The notes below the pieces were generated by a model, which did not search any database, was not told the origin of the DNA, and saw only the letters and a program-made list of their open reading frames with translations. Positions 1 to 8,135 of a stretch of DNA of 64,000 bases are shown piece after piece; position 1 is the first letter of the stretch, and every line of letters starts with the position of its first letter. The position numbers and the translations under genes are program-made. The stretch comes from an uncultured Desulfobulbaceae bacterium (GTDB lineage Bacteria > Desulfobacterota > Desulfobulbia > Desulfobulbales > CALZHT01): contig CALZHT010000031.1 in the NCBI GenBank assembly GCA_945787445.1, forward strand, positions 1 to 64,000. The letters run 5' to 3'.

Positions 1-258
1 GAACTTTTATGCTTAGCCATCCCAATACTTTTTGCGAGTAAATCAGAGGTGCCGGATAGGTGCCGTTGTCAATTTTTGTTGCGGAAGGCAAGCCCTGGAA
101 TCGGCTTATATATAATTATTTTTCTGCGCAGTGAATAAAAGATATGCAAAACCGCAAAAGGTTGATTACAAAGGTTGACAAAAATAAATTCTCTGTGATG
201 TAATTGGGTATCTGTGGGAGAGATTGAAACTCCACAAACACCTTTTGGGAGAGAGACC

Positions 259-642
259 ATGCAAGAGAAAAACTCAGAAGCAGAAAGACGTAGACATCGG
301 CGCTTTGAAGCATTAAGTGGAGCCTTTGCAGTGAACTCGAAATTCGGCCAGCTTGTTGATATCAGCAAAGGGGGGCTATCTTTCCGCTATATAGAGAGGA
401 GAGGATGGCCTAAAGAGATGTTTGAGCAGGGGGTTATTTTTGGGGATGATGATTTCAGTATGGATAATATCCCCATAAAAACCATTAACGATTATGTCGT
501 GGCCAACGGCCTATCAAGCTACTCAACAACAATAAGGCGATGCGGGATTGAGTTTGGTGAGCTTTCCTCCAAGCAACAGATTGATTTGGAATACTTTATT
601 TGGTCGCACACAGGTGACGACTTCAATGAAGGCAATATATAA
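259..642 (+). CDS. PilZ-domain protein, possible c-di-GMP receptor
   Basis: The 127-residue product reads as a single PilZ domain. An arginine-rich ERRRHRRF stretch lies at residues 9-16 and a DISKGG motif at 34-39; these correspond to the RxxxR and D/NxSxxG elements by which PilZ domains bind cyclic di-GMP. The usual second half of the domain is only weakly recognisable, so binding is inferred. I chose the ATG at 259 because GGGAGAGAG lies just upstream; an in-frame GTG at 214 lacks a ribosome binding site. No membrane segment or signal peptide is visible. An HD-GYP phosphodiesterase and a type IV pilus cluster elsewhere in the window make c-di-GMP signalling plausible here. Confidence 0.72.
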   Translation: MQEKNSEAERRRHRRFEALSGAFAVNSKFGQLVDISKGGLSFRYIERRGWPKEMFEQGVIFGDDDFSMDNIPIKTINDYVVANGLSSYSTTIRRCGIEFGELSSKQQIDLEYFIWSHTGDDFNEGNI

Positions 643-748
643 TCAATTTTGCTTCAGCAAAGTTTATTAGAAGAGATCCTTTCATCATACATTTACCCTG
701 ATGTGTGCCCTTAGATAGCTAAAAAGTTTTCCTCTATAAATTTTTGCC

Positions 749-774
749 AAAAGATTTTTTGCAAAAAATCTTTT
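749..774 (+). terminator. Hairpin after PilZ gene, probable terminator
   Basis: Two perfect 12-base arms, AAAAGATTTTTT and its complement, flank a GC dinucleotide and end in a T run. The hairpin is A/T-rich, so termination strength is uncertain. It separates the PilZ gene from the hydrolase, whose ATG begins 22 bases later. Confidence 0.45.
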
Positions 775-795
775 ATTCATTCACCCTAAATTTTC

Positions 796-1620
796 ATGAA
801 ATTTCTGTTCATTCTTCTTGTTCCCACATTCATCGCGCTTTACCTCCTCATTTTCCAACACAAGATGATTTATTTTCCCAGATCGTATACGCTGTCTCAG
901 ATTACTGATAAAAGGGTCGTGGAACTTGACTTCCAATCAAGTCAGGGGAAGCAGACGAGTTTCTATGTGATGCCGCGCTCGGGATCAAGCCAAGATATGG
1001 TCCATTTGTGGCTTCTTTTTGGTGGAAACGCCGCTCTTGCCCTCGACTGGATGGATTTTATTTCCCGATATCCTGACCAGCAGACAGGGTTTCTGCTTGT
1101 TGATTATCCAGGATATGGAAAATGTGAAGGAAGAGCTTCGCCGGGATCAATACTTGAATCCACAAAACTGGCGGTTCAAAAGCTCAGCGAACGAATGAAT
1201 ATGGATTTGGCGGCCTTGGAGAATCACATGTCCCTGTTAGGTCATTCTCTGGGAGCAGCCGCTGCGCTTCAGTATGCTGCTGGACATCGGGTAAATACGA
1301 TTGTGTTAATTTCCCCTTTTACGAGCCTCAGGGACATGGCAGTTCGGGTTGTTGGTAAACCGCTTCACATGTTGTTAATGGAAAATTTTGATAACGAAGC
1401 GCATCTTTCAGAGCTGGTAAAAAGGAATCCATTGCCGAGGATTGCTATTCTGCATGGTGACATGGATGAAATTATTCCAGTAAAAATGGGGCGCAAACTG
1501 GGAAAAATGTTCCCCGATATTATTACCTATCAGGAAATTAAAAATGGTGACCATAACACCATACTATTACAGGCCGAAGGGGAAATTTACCAGGCAATGC
1601 TGGGTGAGACAGTTATATAA
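796..1620 (+). CDS. Membrane-anchored alpha/beta hydrolase (serine esterase type)
   Basis: The 274-residue protein starts with a hydrophobic segment (about residues 3-20) that could be an uncleaved membrane anchor or signal peptide. An alpha/beta hydrolase fold follows: an LFGGN oxyanion strip near residue 75, the nucleophile elbow GHSLG with Ser151, an acidic residue in GDMDE near 222-224, and a catalytic His near 253 in GDH. This arrangement matches the BEM46/ABHD13-like group of hydrolases, whose substrates are mostly unknown. It stands alone between a hairpin upstream and an aldolase gene 61 bases downstream. The hydrolase class is sure; the substrate is not. Confidence 0.82.
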   Translation: MKFLFILLVPTFIALYLLIFQHKMIYFPRSYTLSQITDKRVVELDFQSSQGKQTSFYVMPRSGSSQDMVHLWLLFGGNAALALDWMDFISRYPDQQTGFLLVDYPGYGKCEGRASPGSILESTKLAVQKLSERMNMDLAALENHMSLLGHSLGAAAALQYAAGHRVNTIVLISPFTSLRDMAVRVVGKPLHMLLMENFDNEAHLSELVKRNPLPRIAILHGDMDEIIPVKMGRKLGKMFPDIITYQEIKNGDHNTILLQAEGEIYQAMLGETVI

Positions 1621-1681
1621 ACACGATCAGTTTGTTTTTATTGAGATGACCATTGGTTGGCATTAGAGGATTAAAAAGCAT

Positions 1682-2323
1682 ATGAAATTACAAGTTCCGG
1701 TAATTGGAATCCTCCGGGGGATTGATGCTACTTTTTTTGAAGATATTATGAAGGTCTCTTTCGCTGCAAGGTTAGAGGCCATTGAAGTGACCATGAATAC
1801 CCCGCAGGCCGAAAGAATTGTATCAGACGCCAGAGTCCATGTACCAGAGGGAAAGTTCCTTGGCATGGGGACCATCCGGAACAGAAATGAAGCCAGAGAG
1901 GCCCACCGGGCGGGAGCTATGTTTTTTGTTACGCCAAACCTTGATATCGAAGTGATCGAATATGCAAAATCATATGAAATTCCGGTCATTGCCGGTGCGT
2001 TGACCCCAACCGAAGTATATGGGGCCAGAAAGGCCGGGGCGGATATGATCAAGGTATTTCCCTGTAAAGCCCTGGGTGGGCCCCAATATATTAAAGAACT
2101 TCTGGGGCCATTCGATGATATGCCATTGGTTGCTGTCGGCGGAGTGCGGATTGACAATCTTGCCGAGTATTTTCAGGCAGGAACCACGGCTGTTGGAGTA
2201 AGCGAGGCGCTTTTCGGCGCCCAGGCATTGCAAGAAAAAAATATCGAACAGGTCGGCTCGAATGTGAAAATGTTTATTGACCATTGCCTCCAGGCAAAAG
2301 ATGGATTATTATCAGCCCCTTGA
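1682..2323 (+). CDS. KDPG/KHG aldolase family protein
   Basis: The 213-residue product has the layout of 2-keto-3-deoxy-6-phosphogluconate aldolase, a class I TIM-barrel enzyme that splits KDPG to pyruvate and glyceraldehyde 3-phosphate. Visible landmarks are IEVTMNTP with Glu35, GMGT at 61-64, LTPTEV near 107, the Schiff-base Lys124 in IKVFPC, and a phosphate-binding VAVGGV loop. The family length is about 205-215 residues. GAGGA upstream supports the ATG at 1682. No Entner-Doudoroff dehydratase is nearby, so the true substrate may be a related 2-keto-3-deoxy acid. The next gene also encodes a pyruvate-type aldolase, but a repeat element lies between them. Confidence 0.85.
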   Translation: MKLQVPVIGILRGIDATFFEDIMKVSFAARLEAIEVTMNTPQAERIVSDARVHVPEGKFLGMGTIRNRNEAREAHRAGAMFFVTPNLDIEVIEYAKSYEIPVIAGALTPTEVYGARKAGADMIKVFPCKALGGPQYIKELLGPFDDMPLVAVGGVRIDNLAEYFQAGTTAVGVSEALFGAQALQEKNIEQVGSNVKMFIDHCLQAKDGLLSAP

Positions 2324-2336
2324 ATTTAACTAACTC

Positions 2337-2403
2337 GTTCCCATCCGGCAAGGCGCAGACTTGCGGGATGCTGGAACAAGTTGTTTCCAATTCGGAAATT
2401 AAC
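2337..2403 (+). repeat. Repeat family B, copy 1
   Basis: This 67-bp sequence recurs at 63001-63070. The 32-base 3' part, from GATGCTGGAACAAG to TTCGGAAA, is identical in both copies. Two hairpins can be drawn: GCAAG paired with CTTGC in the 5' half, and GGAACAA paired with TTGTTtCC in the 3' half. It lies 23 bases before the next gene start and carries no ORF. Confidence 0.7.
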
Positions 2404-2425
2404 TTTCAGTTCTGGAGAGTAAAAG

Positions 2426-3367
2426 ATGTTTAGACCGGAGATCAAGGTTATCGATTGCACCGTTCGTGACGGCGGTTTAATGAATAAATGGCAGTTTGAC
2501 GGAAAATTCGTCCGCCAGGTTTATGACGCTTTGACGGAAGCCGGGGTGGATTATATGGAGATCGGTTATATCAGTTCGGAGTCGGCCTTTTCCCGCGACG
2601 AGGTTGGCCCATGGCGTTTCTGCGCCGAGGATGATATCCAGGAAATTATCAGCGGCACGGAGAAGAAGATCAAGCTTTCCGCCATGGCCGATATCGGCAG
2701 GGTTGATCATGATGATATTCCGCCCAGCTCGGAAAGCTCGCTGGATATGATCCGGGTTGCCTGTTATGTCCACCAGATCGATACTGCCATTGATCTGGCC
2801 CACCATTGCCTGGACAAAGGTTATGAAGCAACGATCAACCTGATGGCTGTATCCACCGTGGGACTGCGAGAATTGGAAGAGGGGCTTGACGATCTTGCCA
2901 AGAGCAGGGTGCCGGTCATCTATCTGGTGGATAGTTTCGGAGCTTTCTATTCCGAGGATATAGAAACTTTGGCCAAAAAATACATGGAAAGCCTGCCCGG
3001 TAAAACCATCGGCATCCATAGCCACAACAACCAGCAATTGGCCTTTGCCAATACCATTTCCGCGATTATCTCCGGGATCAACTACCTCGATGCCACTCTG
3101 TACGGGATTGGCCGCGGCGCCGGCAACTGCCCCCTGGAGCTGTTGATTTCCTTTCTGAAAAATCCGAAATTCAAGGTCCGTCCTCTTGTCAAAGCAATAG
3201 AGGAACAGATCCTGCCCTGGGAAAAGAAAATCAGTTGGGGATATTATGTGCCCTATATGATTACCGGGACCATGAACCAGCACCCCAGGACGGCCATGGC
3301 CCACATGGAATCAAAGAACAGGGACCAGTTGATCGAATATTACGACCAGATGACCAGCACGACATAA
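2426..3367 (+). CDS. HMGL-like (pyruvate carboxyltransferase fold) aldolase
   Basis: The 313-residue protein belongs to the HMG-CoA lyase-like TIM-barrel family (4-hydroxy-2-oxovalerate aldolase, HMG-CoA lyase, isopropylmalate synthase). The signature VIDCTVRDGG at residues 8-17 carries the metal-binding Asp and catalytic Arg-Asp, and the metal-binding histidines are in GIHSHNN near residue 196. A GIGRGAGNCPLE segment matches the conserved GRGAGN loop. It is closest to proteins annotated only as aldolase catalytic domain proteins; its length fits no synthase. Substrate unknown. GGAGAG precedes the ATG, and a strong terminator follows 38 bases after the stop. Confidence 0.8.
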   Translation: MFRPEIKVIDCTVRDGGLMNKWQFDGKFVRQVYDALTEAGVDYMEIGYISSESAFSRDEVGPWRFCAEDDIQEIISGTEKKIKLSAMADIGRVDHDDIPPSSESSLDMIRVACYVHQIDTAIDLAHHCLDKGYEATINLMAVSTVGLRELEEGLDDLAKSRVPVIYLVDSFGAFYSEDIETLAKKYMESLPGKTIGIHSHNNQQLAFANTISAIISGINYLDATLYGIGRGAGNCPLELLISFLKNPKFKVRPLVKAIEEQILPWEKKISWGYYVPYMITGTMNQHPRTAMAHMESKNRDQLIEYYDQMTSTT

Positions 3368-3405
3368 TATTTACTGTTGGTTGGTTCAAAAACAAATTGA
3401 CTATG

Positions 3406-3436
3406 GGGCGGCGGATGTATTCTTGCCGCCCTTTTT
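3406..3436 (+). terminator. Rho-independent terminator after HMGL-like gene
   Basis: GGGCGGC at 3406-3412 pairs with GCCGCCC at 3425-3431, followed directly by five T. This is a G/C-rich hairpin with a 12-base loop. Confidence 0.85.
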
Positions 3437-3662
3437 CATTAAGGCACTTTTACCTGTTGGTTTTCATTTTTTACCATGTCGCATGTTCTTTGGTTTTCTC
3501 GCCGGGGATGCTTTTTTACAAAATATTTAAATGTGATTTAAATATATATCACTTAAAGCAGAAAATTTTATTACTGAAATTATTCTATTATAAGCAAAAA
3601 TAATTAATTTGCTGGAATTTTTTCCGCTTATTAAAGTAAAATAATGTTTATTTTCACCTCAA

Positions 3663-3845
3663 ATGAAAAGAAAGATTATCGCTACAATACTGTTGGTTCT
3701 CTTGATTGGAGTTCCGTTCATTAACTGGAGATTAGGGGCGCTCCTGTGGATGTGTGCCTGGCTGGTCTTTATCTTTCAGAAGTTGTTTTCAAGGCAGGAA
3801 TGGAAGGTTGAGGAAAACCAAGATGATGAAGATGATGAGAGTTAG
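3663..3845 (+). CDS. Small membrane protein with acidic tail, function unknown
   Basis: This 60-residue ORF encodes two hydrophobic segments (about residues 5-21 and 26-42) and a highly acidic tail (ENQDDEDDES). No clear ribosome binding site precedes the ATG, and I recognise no family. The membrane-helix pattern and ordinary codon use argue that it is real, but it could be a chance ORF in an A/T-rich stretch. Confidence 0.45.
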   Translation: MKRKIIATILLVLLIGVPFINWRLGALLWMCAWLVFIFQKLFSRQEWKVEENQDDEDDES

Positions 3846-3939
3846 GATTTTTGGGTAAAACCTAAAGTTTAAATATGGCTCTTTCTTTTGAGCCGAGCCA
3901 TGGAAATGATGTATTCATCATTTTTGGTCGGAAAATGTA

Positions 3940-4341
3940 ATGAAAATTATTCGCAACATAAGTGGAGCTTTTACCGGTGGGGCTTTGGGCGCCTTCATCG
4001 ACAGTTTCAATATTTGGTTCATGGGCAAGATTGGTTTATCCGATCTCATCGGCATTACCATGAAACCTGAATTCACTGCTCCATGGCTATACAAACGCAT
4101 GATATGGGGTGGGATTTGGATGCTTCTGCTTTTGCTGCCCGTCATGAAAAATCGTATTTACTTGCGAGGCATGGCATGTAGTCTTGTGCCTTCCGCAATG
4201 ATGCTCTTTCTTGTTCTTCCTTCAATGGGAAAAGGAATGTTTGGCCTGGGCTTTGGACCGCTTATGCCTGGCGTAGTAATAGGTCTCAATTTCATCTATG
4301 GTATGTTTGCATCGTATTGGTATACGCTAGTAAAAAAGTAA
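3940..4341 (+). CDS. Integral membrane protein, function unknown
   Basis: The 133-residue product has four likely membrane helices, starting near residues 7-25 (glycine-rich), 56-70, 83-95 and 107-125, separated by short basic loops. A GGAAAA stretch lies just before the ATG. I recognise no family or catalytic motif. A second ORF at 3888-4070 in another frame overlaps it and looks like a shadow. The gene converges on the cupin gene with a 12-base gap. Confidence 0.62.
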   Translation: MKIIRNISGAFTGGALGAFIDSFNIWFMGKIGLSDLIGITMKPEFTAPWLYKRMIWGGIWMLLLLLPVMKNRIYLRGMACSLVPSAMMLFLVLPSMGKGMFGLGFGPLMPGVVIGLNFIYGMFASYWYTLVKK

Positions 4342-4353
4342 TTCAAAATCATA

Positions 4354-4677
4354 TCATATCGGTGGCGCGATTGTTACCAGGATGCGCATATCCGTGTCAG
4401 AAGCAGCGCGGGCGCCGTGGGGTTCGCTGATTTCTGATATCAGCACATCGCCAGGATTGGCCGGTATGGAAGAATCGTCTTTACCGAGGAATTCGCCCTT
4501 TCCTTCCAGAACAAGCATGCTGAGTTGGCCTTCCAGGTCGTGGGAGTGGACCGGAAAGGTCTGGCCCGCTTTGATGTTGAAGTTGATGATCCTGAAAAAC
4601 GGCGAATCGTGGACCAGAAATTTTTTTATTGCTTTCTCAGTAAATTCCGCTGTCTTGCTAAGCTCTACTTTTTTCAT
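4354..4677 (-). CDS. Small cupin-domain protein
   Basis: The 107-residue product is a single-domain cupin. The first cupin motif is visible as FPVHSHDLEGQLSMLVLEGKG, with His residues and a Glu in metal-ligand positions, and the second as PANPGDVLISEISEPHG. Such small cupins usually bind a metal and act as dioxygenase-like enzymes or as stabilisers or sensors; no substrate can be deduced. I chose the ATG at 4677, preceded by AGGTG, over an in-frame start 11 codons upstream. The gene converges on the membrane-protein gene at 3940-4341. Confidence 0.78.
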   Translation of the reverse strand: MKKVELSKTAEFTEKAIKKFLVHDSPFFRIINFNIKAGQTFPVHSHDLEGQLSMLVLEGKGEFLGKDDSSIPANPGDVLISEISEPHGARAASDTDMRILVTIAPPI

Positions 4678-4765
4678 AATGCACCTGTCTTTTGGCTTTA
4701 TTAGTCTCAATTACTGTTACTACCACCGCCTTTTGGGGGGCAGCTTTAGCATGTATTTGTTATTT

Positions 4766-4862
4766 TCGTGCTCGTGCTCGTACGCGTAATCGATTTTCCT
4801 TGTATTCATAATCAAACACGTAATGCTTCCTTTTCGATTACGGTTACGATTACGAGCACGAT
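4766..4862. repeat. Long inverted repeat built from GATTAC/GAGCAC hexamers
   Basis: Arms at 4766-4794 and 4834-4862 match at about 25 of 29 positions in inverted orientation, with a 39-base loop. Within the right arm the hexamers GATTAC, GGTTAC, GATTAC and GAGCAC follow in tandem; the left arm holds their complements. It lies in the gap upstream of the cupin gene. The rest of the gap (4678-5081) shows nothing else recognisable. Confidence 0.65.
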
Positions 4863-5081
4863 ACAAACGGGTCTATTTGACCTGTATCCGGACTTTCAGT
4901 CCTTTTCATTCAAAACCCACTGTCTTTAGACGGAGATTGTTGAGTTTTCTCATAATTTTTTGCATGATAAGTATATATCATGAGGGGAAGTCAATATCCT
5001 TGATATAAGTCAAACTTTTCGTAAAAGAAGCGAATTTAATTTTGACCGGAAAAGAGCGCATTTGTGCCAGGGGAGATTGCC

Positions 5082-5594
5082 ATGTCAAAAGATCGGATTG
5101 AGCTTATAGAAACGGATATAACTACACTGGACGTTGATGCCATTATTAATGCTGCCAACAATTCACTGCTGGGCGGTGGTGGGGTGGACGGCGCAATTCA
5201 CCGGGTTGCCGGACCTGAGTTGCTGGAAGAATGCCGGGCCCTTGATGGCTGCGCCACGGGAGATGCCAAAATAACCAAAGGCTACAGGCTACCGGCAAAA
5301 CACGTTATCCATACGGTTGGACCTGTATGGCATGGCGGCGACAATAACGAGCCGGAACTCCTGGCAAGCTGCTACAGGAGATGTTATGAGATCGCCGCTG
5401 AGCAAGGCCTGAAAAGCATTGCCTTTCCGGCGATCAGTACCGGCGTCTATGGCTTTCCAAAGGACACTGCCGCCGCCATAGCGGTGCAGGAAACCCAAAA
5501 AGCCCTTGACCAATACCCGGGGCTGGAAAAGGTTTTCTTTGTCTGTTTTAATCCCGCCACCCGTGAGGCCTATGAAAAAGTATTGGCTGGGTAA
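5082..5594 (+). CDS. Macrodomain protein, O-acetyl-ADP-ribose deacetylase (YmdB-like)
   Basis: The 170-residue protein is one macrodomain. Family motifs are [20 protein letters not shown] near residues 19-38, the GxCxTGxAxxT-like segment [19 protein letters not shown], and the C-terminal [13 protein letters not shown] loop that binds the distal ribose. This is the YmdB/MacroD class, which removes acetyl or ADP-ribosyl groups from ADP-ribose derivatives. Both the Asn and the Asp-Gly pair of the active site are present. GGGGAG just upstream supports the ATG at 5082 over an in-frame GTG at 5064. It converges on a peptidase gene, with a MITE-like element between them. Confidence 0.9.
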   Translation: MSKDRIELIETDITTLDVDAIINAANNSLLGGGGVDGAIHRVAGPELLEECRALDGCATGDAKITKGYRLPAKHVIHTVGPVWHGGDNNEPELLASCYRRCYEIAAEQGLKSIAFPAISTGVYGFPKDTAAAIAVQETQKALDQYPGLEKVFFVCFNPATREAYEKVLAG

Positions 5595-5600
5595 CTATTC

Positions 5601-5776
5601 CCTGAATCGGTGAGTGTATGCCAGTGGTCCAGATGCGCCTTGAAGGAGTGCCCTTGGAGGCCGCGGAGGGAACGAGTCTGATTATCCTTGTTTAACATCA
5701 AAGAGTTACCGACAGGAAAGCGAGTCTGCGATACTCCGAAGCAGGTGGGCCGCTGACGGGCGCTCACGGAATCAGG
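5601..5776. repeat. MITE-like element with 16-bp imperfect terminal inverted repeats
   Basis: CCTGAATCGGTGAGTG at 5601-5616 and CGCTCACGGAATCAGG at 5761-5776 are inverted repeats matching at 13 of 16 positions. The 176-bp element nearly fills the gap between two convergent genes and holds no ORF that looks real. No second copy was seen in the window and no clear target duplication is visible, so a mobile origin is only a suggestion. Confidence 0.4.
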
Positions 5777-5782
5777 ATTCTG

Positions 5783-6925
5783 TCAAGCAGTGGTGAGGAT
5801 GCTTTTGATCAACTCGGTGGTGCGCACCATATCAGCAAGGTCAATATATTCCTCAGTGGTATGCACTTTCTGCATGCCGGTTCCGATAATGGTGGTCTCC
5901 AGGCCATAGCCGTTGAAGATGTTTGCGTCGCTGCCGCCACCGGTGGCAATGTGGGTTATATTTCTGCCGAGATTACTGGCCGCTTTTTCAACCCTCTTGA
6001 TGACCGCGCTATTATTATGAAGCTTCATAGCGGGATATTCCCTGGATACTGAGAATTTCAAGGAAGGTTTTCCAGTGGCGTGTCCTGTCGGGTCTGTCCA
6101 GGTATCAACTGCTTGGTGGAAAGCCTCTTCAATCGTTTGGGTGTATCTGGCCAGCTTCTCTTCAGAGTGGCTCCGCACTTCGCCTTCAACCCGTGTCAGT
6201 TCAGGGACTATATTTGTGGCGGCGCCGCCATGGATCACCCCTATATTTGAGGTGCTTTCTGCGTCAAGCCGCCCTATTTTGAGATCCGCCATAGCTTTTG
6301 CAGCCAGCTGGATGGAGTTGATACCCTGTTCTGGGTTCAGGCCGGCATGGGCTGACAAACCTTTGAACTCGGCTATAAAACGGTTGGCCGCCGGCGCCTT
6401 GGTGATTATCTGGTCGGTGACATCCATATCAAGGGCAAATCCCATTTTTGCCCGTAGGCTTTTATGGTCAAAAGCTTTGGCGCCCAGCAAACCGTTTTCC
6501 TCGCAAGTAGTAAACACAAACTCTACCGGGCCATGGGTGAGATTGTCCTCCTTGATGGCCCGCATGGCCTCTATAAGTATGGCGATGCCGGATTTATCAT
6601 CACCGCCGAGCACAGTATCACCAACACTTGAAAATATCCGGTCCTGGCGTTTAACCTTAACCCCCATACCTGGAGTTACGGTATCCATGTGGGCGTTGAA
6701 AAAGACCGGTTCAGCACCAGGGTTGCTGCCGTTAAAACGGAAGATGAGGTTGCCGCTGTCAGAGCCTGTTGTGGATGCAGAATCGTCTTCATAAAAAGCG
6801 TCAGGATAAAGCTCTGAGAAAATGTTTTTTATTAAATCCGCCACCTCTGCTTCTTTGAAAGAAGGGCTGTCAGTTTCGCAGAGTTGAACAAATACTTCAG
6901 CCAGTCGTTTTTCATTTATGGCCAT
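5783..6925 (-). CDS. M20/M28-type metallopeptidase, PepT-like
   Basis: The 380-residue protein has the zinc aminopeptidase layout of the PepT-like M20 family: NAHMDTVTPG (first metal His and catalytic Asp), GGDDKSG (bridging Asp), the catalytic Glu-Glu pair in CEENGLLGAK, ALDMD, a dimerisation domain around LSAHAGLNPEQG, and HTTEEY near the C-terminus with the last metal His. These enzymes are cytoplasmic exopeptidases that release N-terminal residues from short peptides. I chose the ATG at 6925; an in-frame GTG three codons upstream is possible. No signal peptide is seen. Confidence 0.87.
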   Translation of the reverse strand: MAINEKRLAEVFVQLCETDSPSFKEAEVADLIKNIFSELYPDAFYEDDSASTTGSDSGNLIFRFNGSNPGAEPVFFNAHMDTVTPGMGVKVKRQDRIFSSVGDTVLGGDDKSGIAILIEAMRAIKEDNLTHGPVEFVFTTCEENGLLGAKAFDHKSLRAKMGFALDMDVTDQIITKAPAANRFIAEFKGLSAHAGLNPEQGINSIQLAAKAMADLKIGRLDAESTSNIGVIHGGAATNIVPELTRVEGEVRSHSEEKLARYTQTIEEAFHQAVDTWTDPTGHATGKPSLKFSVSREYPAMKLHNNSAVIKRVEKAASNLGRNITHIATGGGSDANIFNGYGLETTIIGTGMQKVHTTEEYIDLADMVRTTELIKSILTTA

Positions 6926-7103
6926 AAAAGTCACCGGAAATTATTTCTTTGGTTAAGGATATTTCCAGCCGTAAACAAGGGGCAAGAAATTCCAATCTCC
7001 TGCAAATTACCATGAAGCAACTTGTCAATCATCTCTTTTTGACCTATGTTTCTCATTATGGGGCCACCTGTCAAGCGGCAATACCTAAGGAGATGATCAG
7101 ACC

Positions 7104-7739
7104 ATGAAAAGAACGGTGATTTTCCTCTGGATACTCTTAGTACTTCTGGCAGGATACCGACTGTTTTTTCACTCTCCCAAGATCAGAAACGTTATCCCGC
7201 AAGGGCAAAACATCATTTGCTTTGGTGACAGCCTCACTTCCGGTATCGGAGCAACACAAGGCCGGGATTACCCGTCCCAACTCGCCCGCCTACTGAACAG
7301 AGATATCATAAATGCCGGAATTCCTGGTGATACAACGGCTTCCGGGCTGGCACGCCTGGAAAAAGACGTACTGGCGCGCTCTCCAAAGATAGTAGTCATC
7401 ACCCTGGGCGGCAACGATCTCTTGCGTGGGATTGCAAAGGAAGCTGCATTTGCGAATCTACAGACCATTATCGAAGCCATTCAGGACAAAGGGGCCTTGG
7501 TTGTTGTGGGGGGCATCAAATTTCCCTTCCTTGATAAGGGCTTTGCCAAGGAGTATAAGAAAGTGTGCAAAGCTACCGGGGCGGTTTTTGTCCCGGATAT
7601 CCTTGGCGGTATTATTGATAAGAATCATTTGATGAGCGACAGGATCCATCCCAATGGAGACGGCTATGGTATTATGGCGGAAAAGTTTTATGGAGCAGTG
7701 AAAAAGTATATCGAGTCCAATCCCACCAGAGATACTTGA
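7104..7739 (+). CDS. SGNH/GDSL hydrolase (arylesterase/thioesterase, TesA-like)
   Basis: The 211-residue protein has an N-terminal hydrophobic segment (about residues 4-20), so it is exported or membrane-anchored, followed by an SGNH hydrolase domain. Block I is FGDSLTSG (nucleophile Ser near 44), block II NAGIPGDT, block III GGND, and block V the Asp-His pair in DRIHPNGDGY. This matches the TesA/arylesterase group acting on acyl esters or thioesters. AGGAG lies upstream of the ATG. The next gene starts a few bases after the stop, suggesting co-transcription. Confidence 0.88.
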   Translation: MKRTVIFLWILLVLLAGYRLFFHSPKIRNVIPQGQNIICFGDSLTSGIGATQGRDYPSQLARLLNRDIINAGIPGDTTASGLARLEKDVLARSPKIVVITLGGNDLLRGIAKEAAFANLQTIIEAIQDKGALVVVGGIKFPFLDKGFAKEYKKVCKATGAVFVPDILGGIIDKNHLMSDRIHPNGDGYGIMAEKFYGAVKKYIESNPTRDT

Positions 7740-7741
7740 TA

Positions 7742-7975
7742 ATGTTGATCATTAAGTGTGCGGCCTGCAAGACGAAACTTTTCAGGTATGATAAGATCGG
7801 CCCTGGGGAGGTGCTGCGGTGCCATAAGGATAGAATAAAAAAGGTTTTTGAAGCTGCCAAAGACGATGACCGGATTATCTGTCCATGTGGTAACAAAATA
7901 GGCATAAGCAAGGGGAGTTTTTACAAGATGATTGGGAAGGCATTTACCTATTCTGGAACCAAGAGAAATAAATGA
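7742..7975 (+). CDS. Small zinc-ribbon-like protein, function unknown
   Basis: The roughly 77-residue product has two paired-cysteine knuckles, CAAC near residue 6 and CPCG near residue 49, with one further Cys between them, as in a zinc ribbon. No known family is recognised. A TTG start at 7736 overlapping the upstream stop is also possible; I prefer the ATG at 7742. It probably shares a transcript with the SGNH hydrolase. Confidence 0.6.
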   Translation: MLIIKCAACKTKLFRYDKIGPGEVLRCHKDRIKKVFEAAKDDDRIICPCGNKIGISKGSFYKMIGKAFTYSGTKRNK

Positions 7976-8135
7976 TGCCTGGACTTAAGGTCTTTTATGG
8001 ATACCTGCAACGGATAGCGCACTGAACTTGACATGAATTTCCAACCATGTCTGAATGGTAATAAGGGTAAAATGTCAGGCCAAACATTGGCTGATTGGTT
8101 TTCAGGGGCTTTTTGATTTACAACCGGGAGATAAT

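Noticed and set aside
2477-3304. Minus-strand ORF of 275 codons
   Set aside because: It lies entirely inside the HMGL-like aldolase gene, has no recognised domain, and is a shadow of a G/C-biased codon frame.
5595-5782. Cobalamin or other riboswitch in the gap after the macrodomain gene
   Set aside because: A few words resemble riboswitch pieces, but the gap lies between the ends of two convergent genes, where no 5' leader is expected, and conserved cores are missing.
6075-6794. Plus-strand ORF of 239 codons
   Set aside because: It is opposite to the M20 peptidase and has a serine/tryptophan-rich composition typical of antisense frames.
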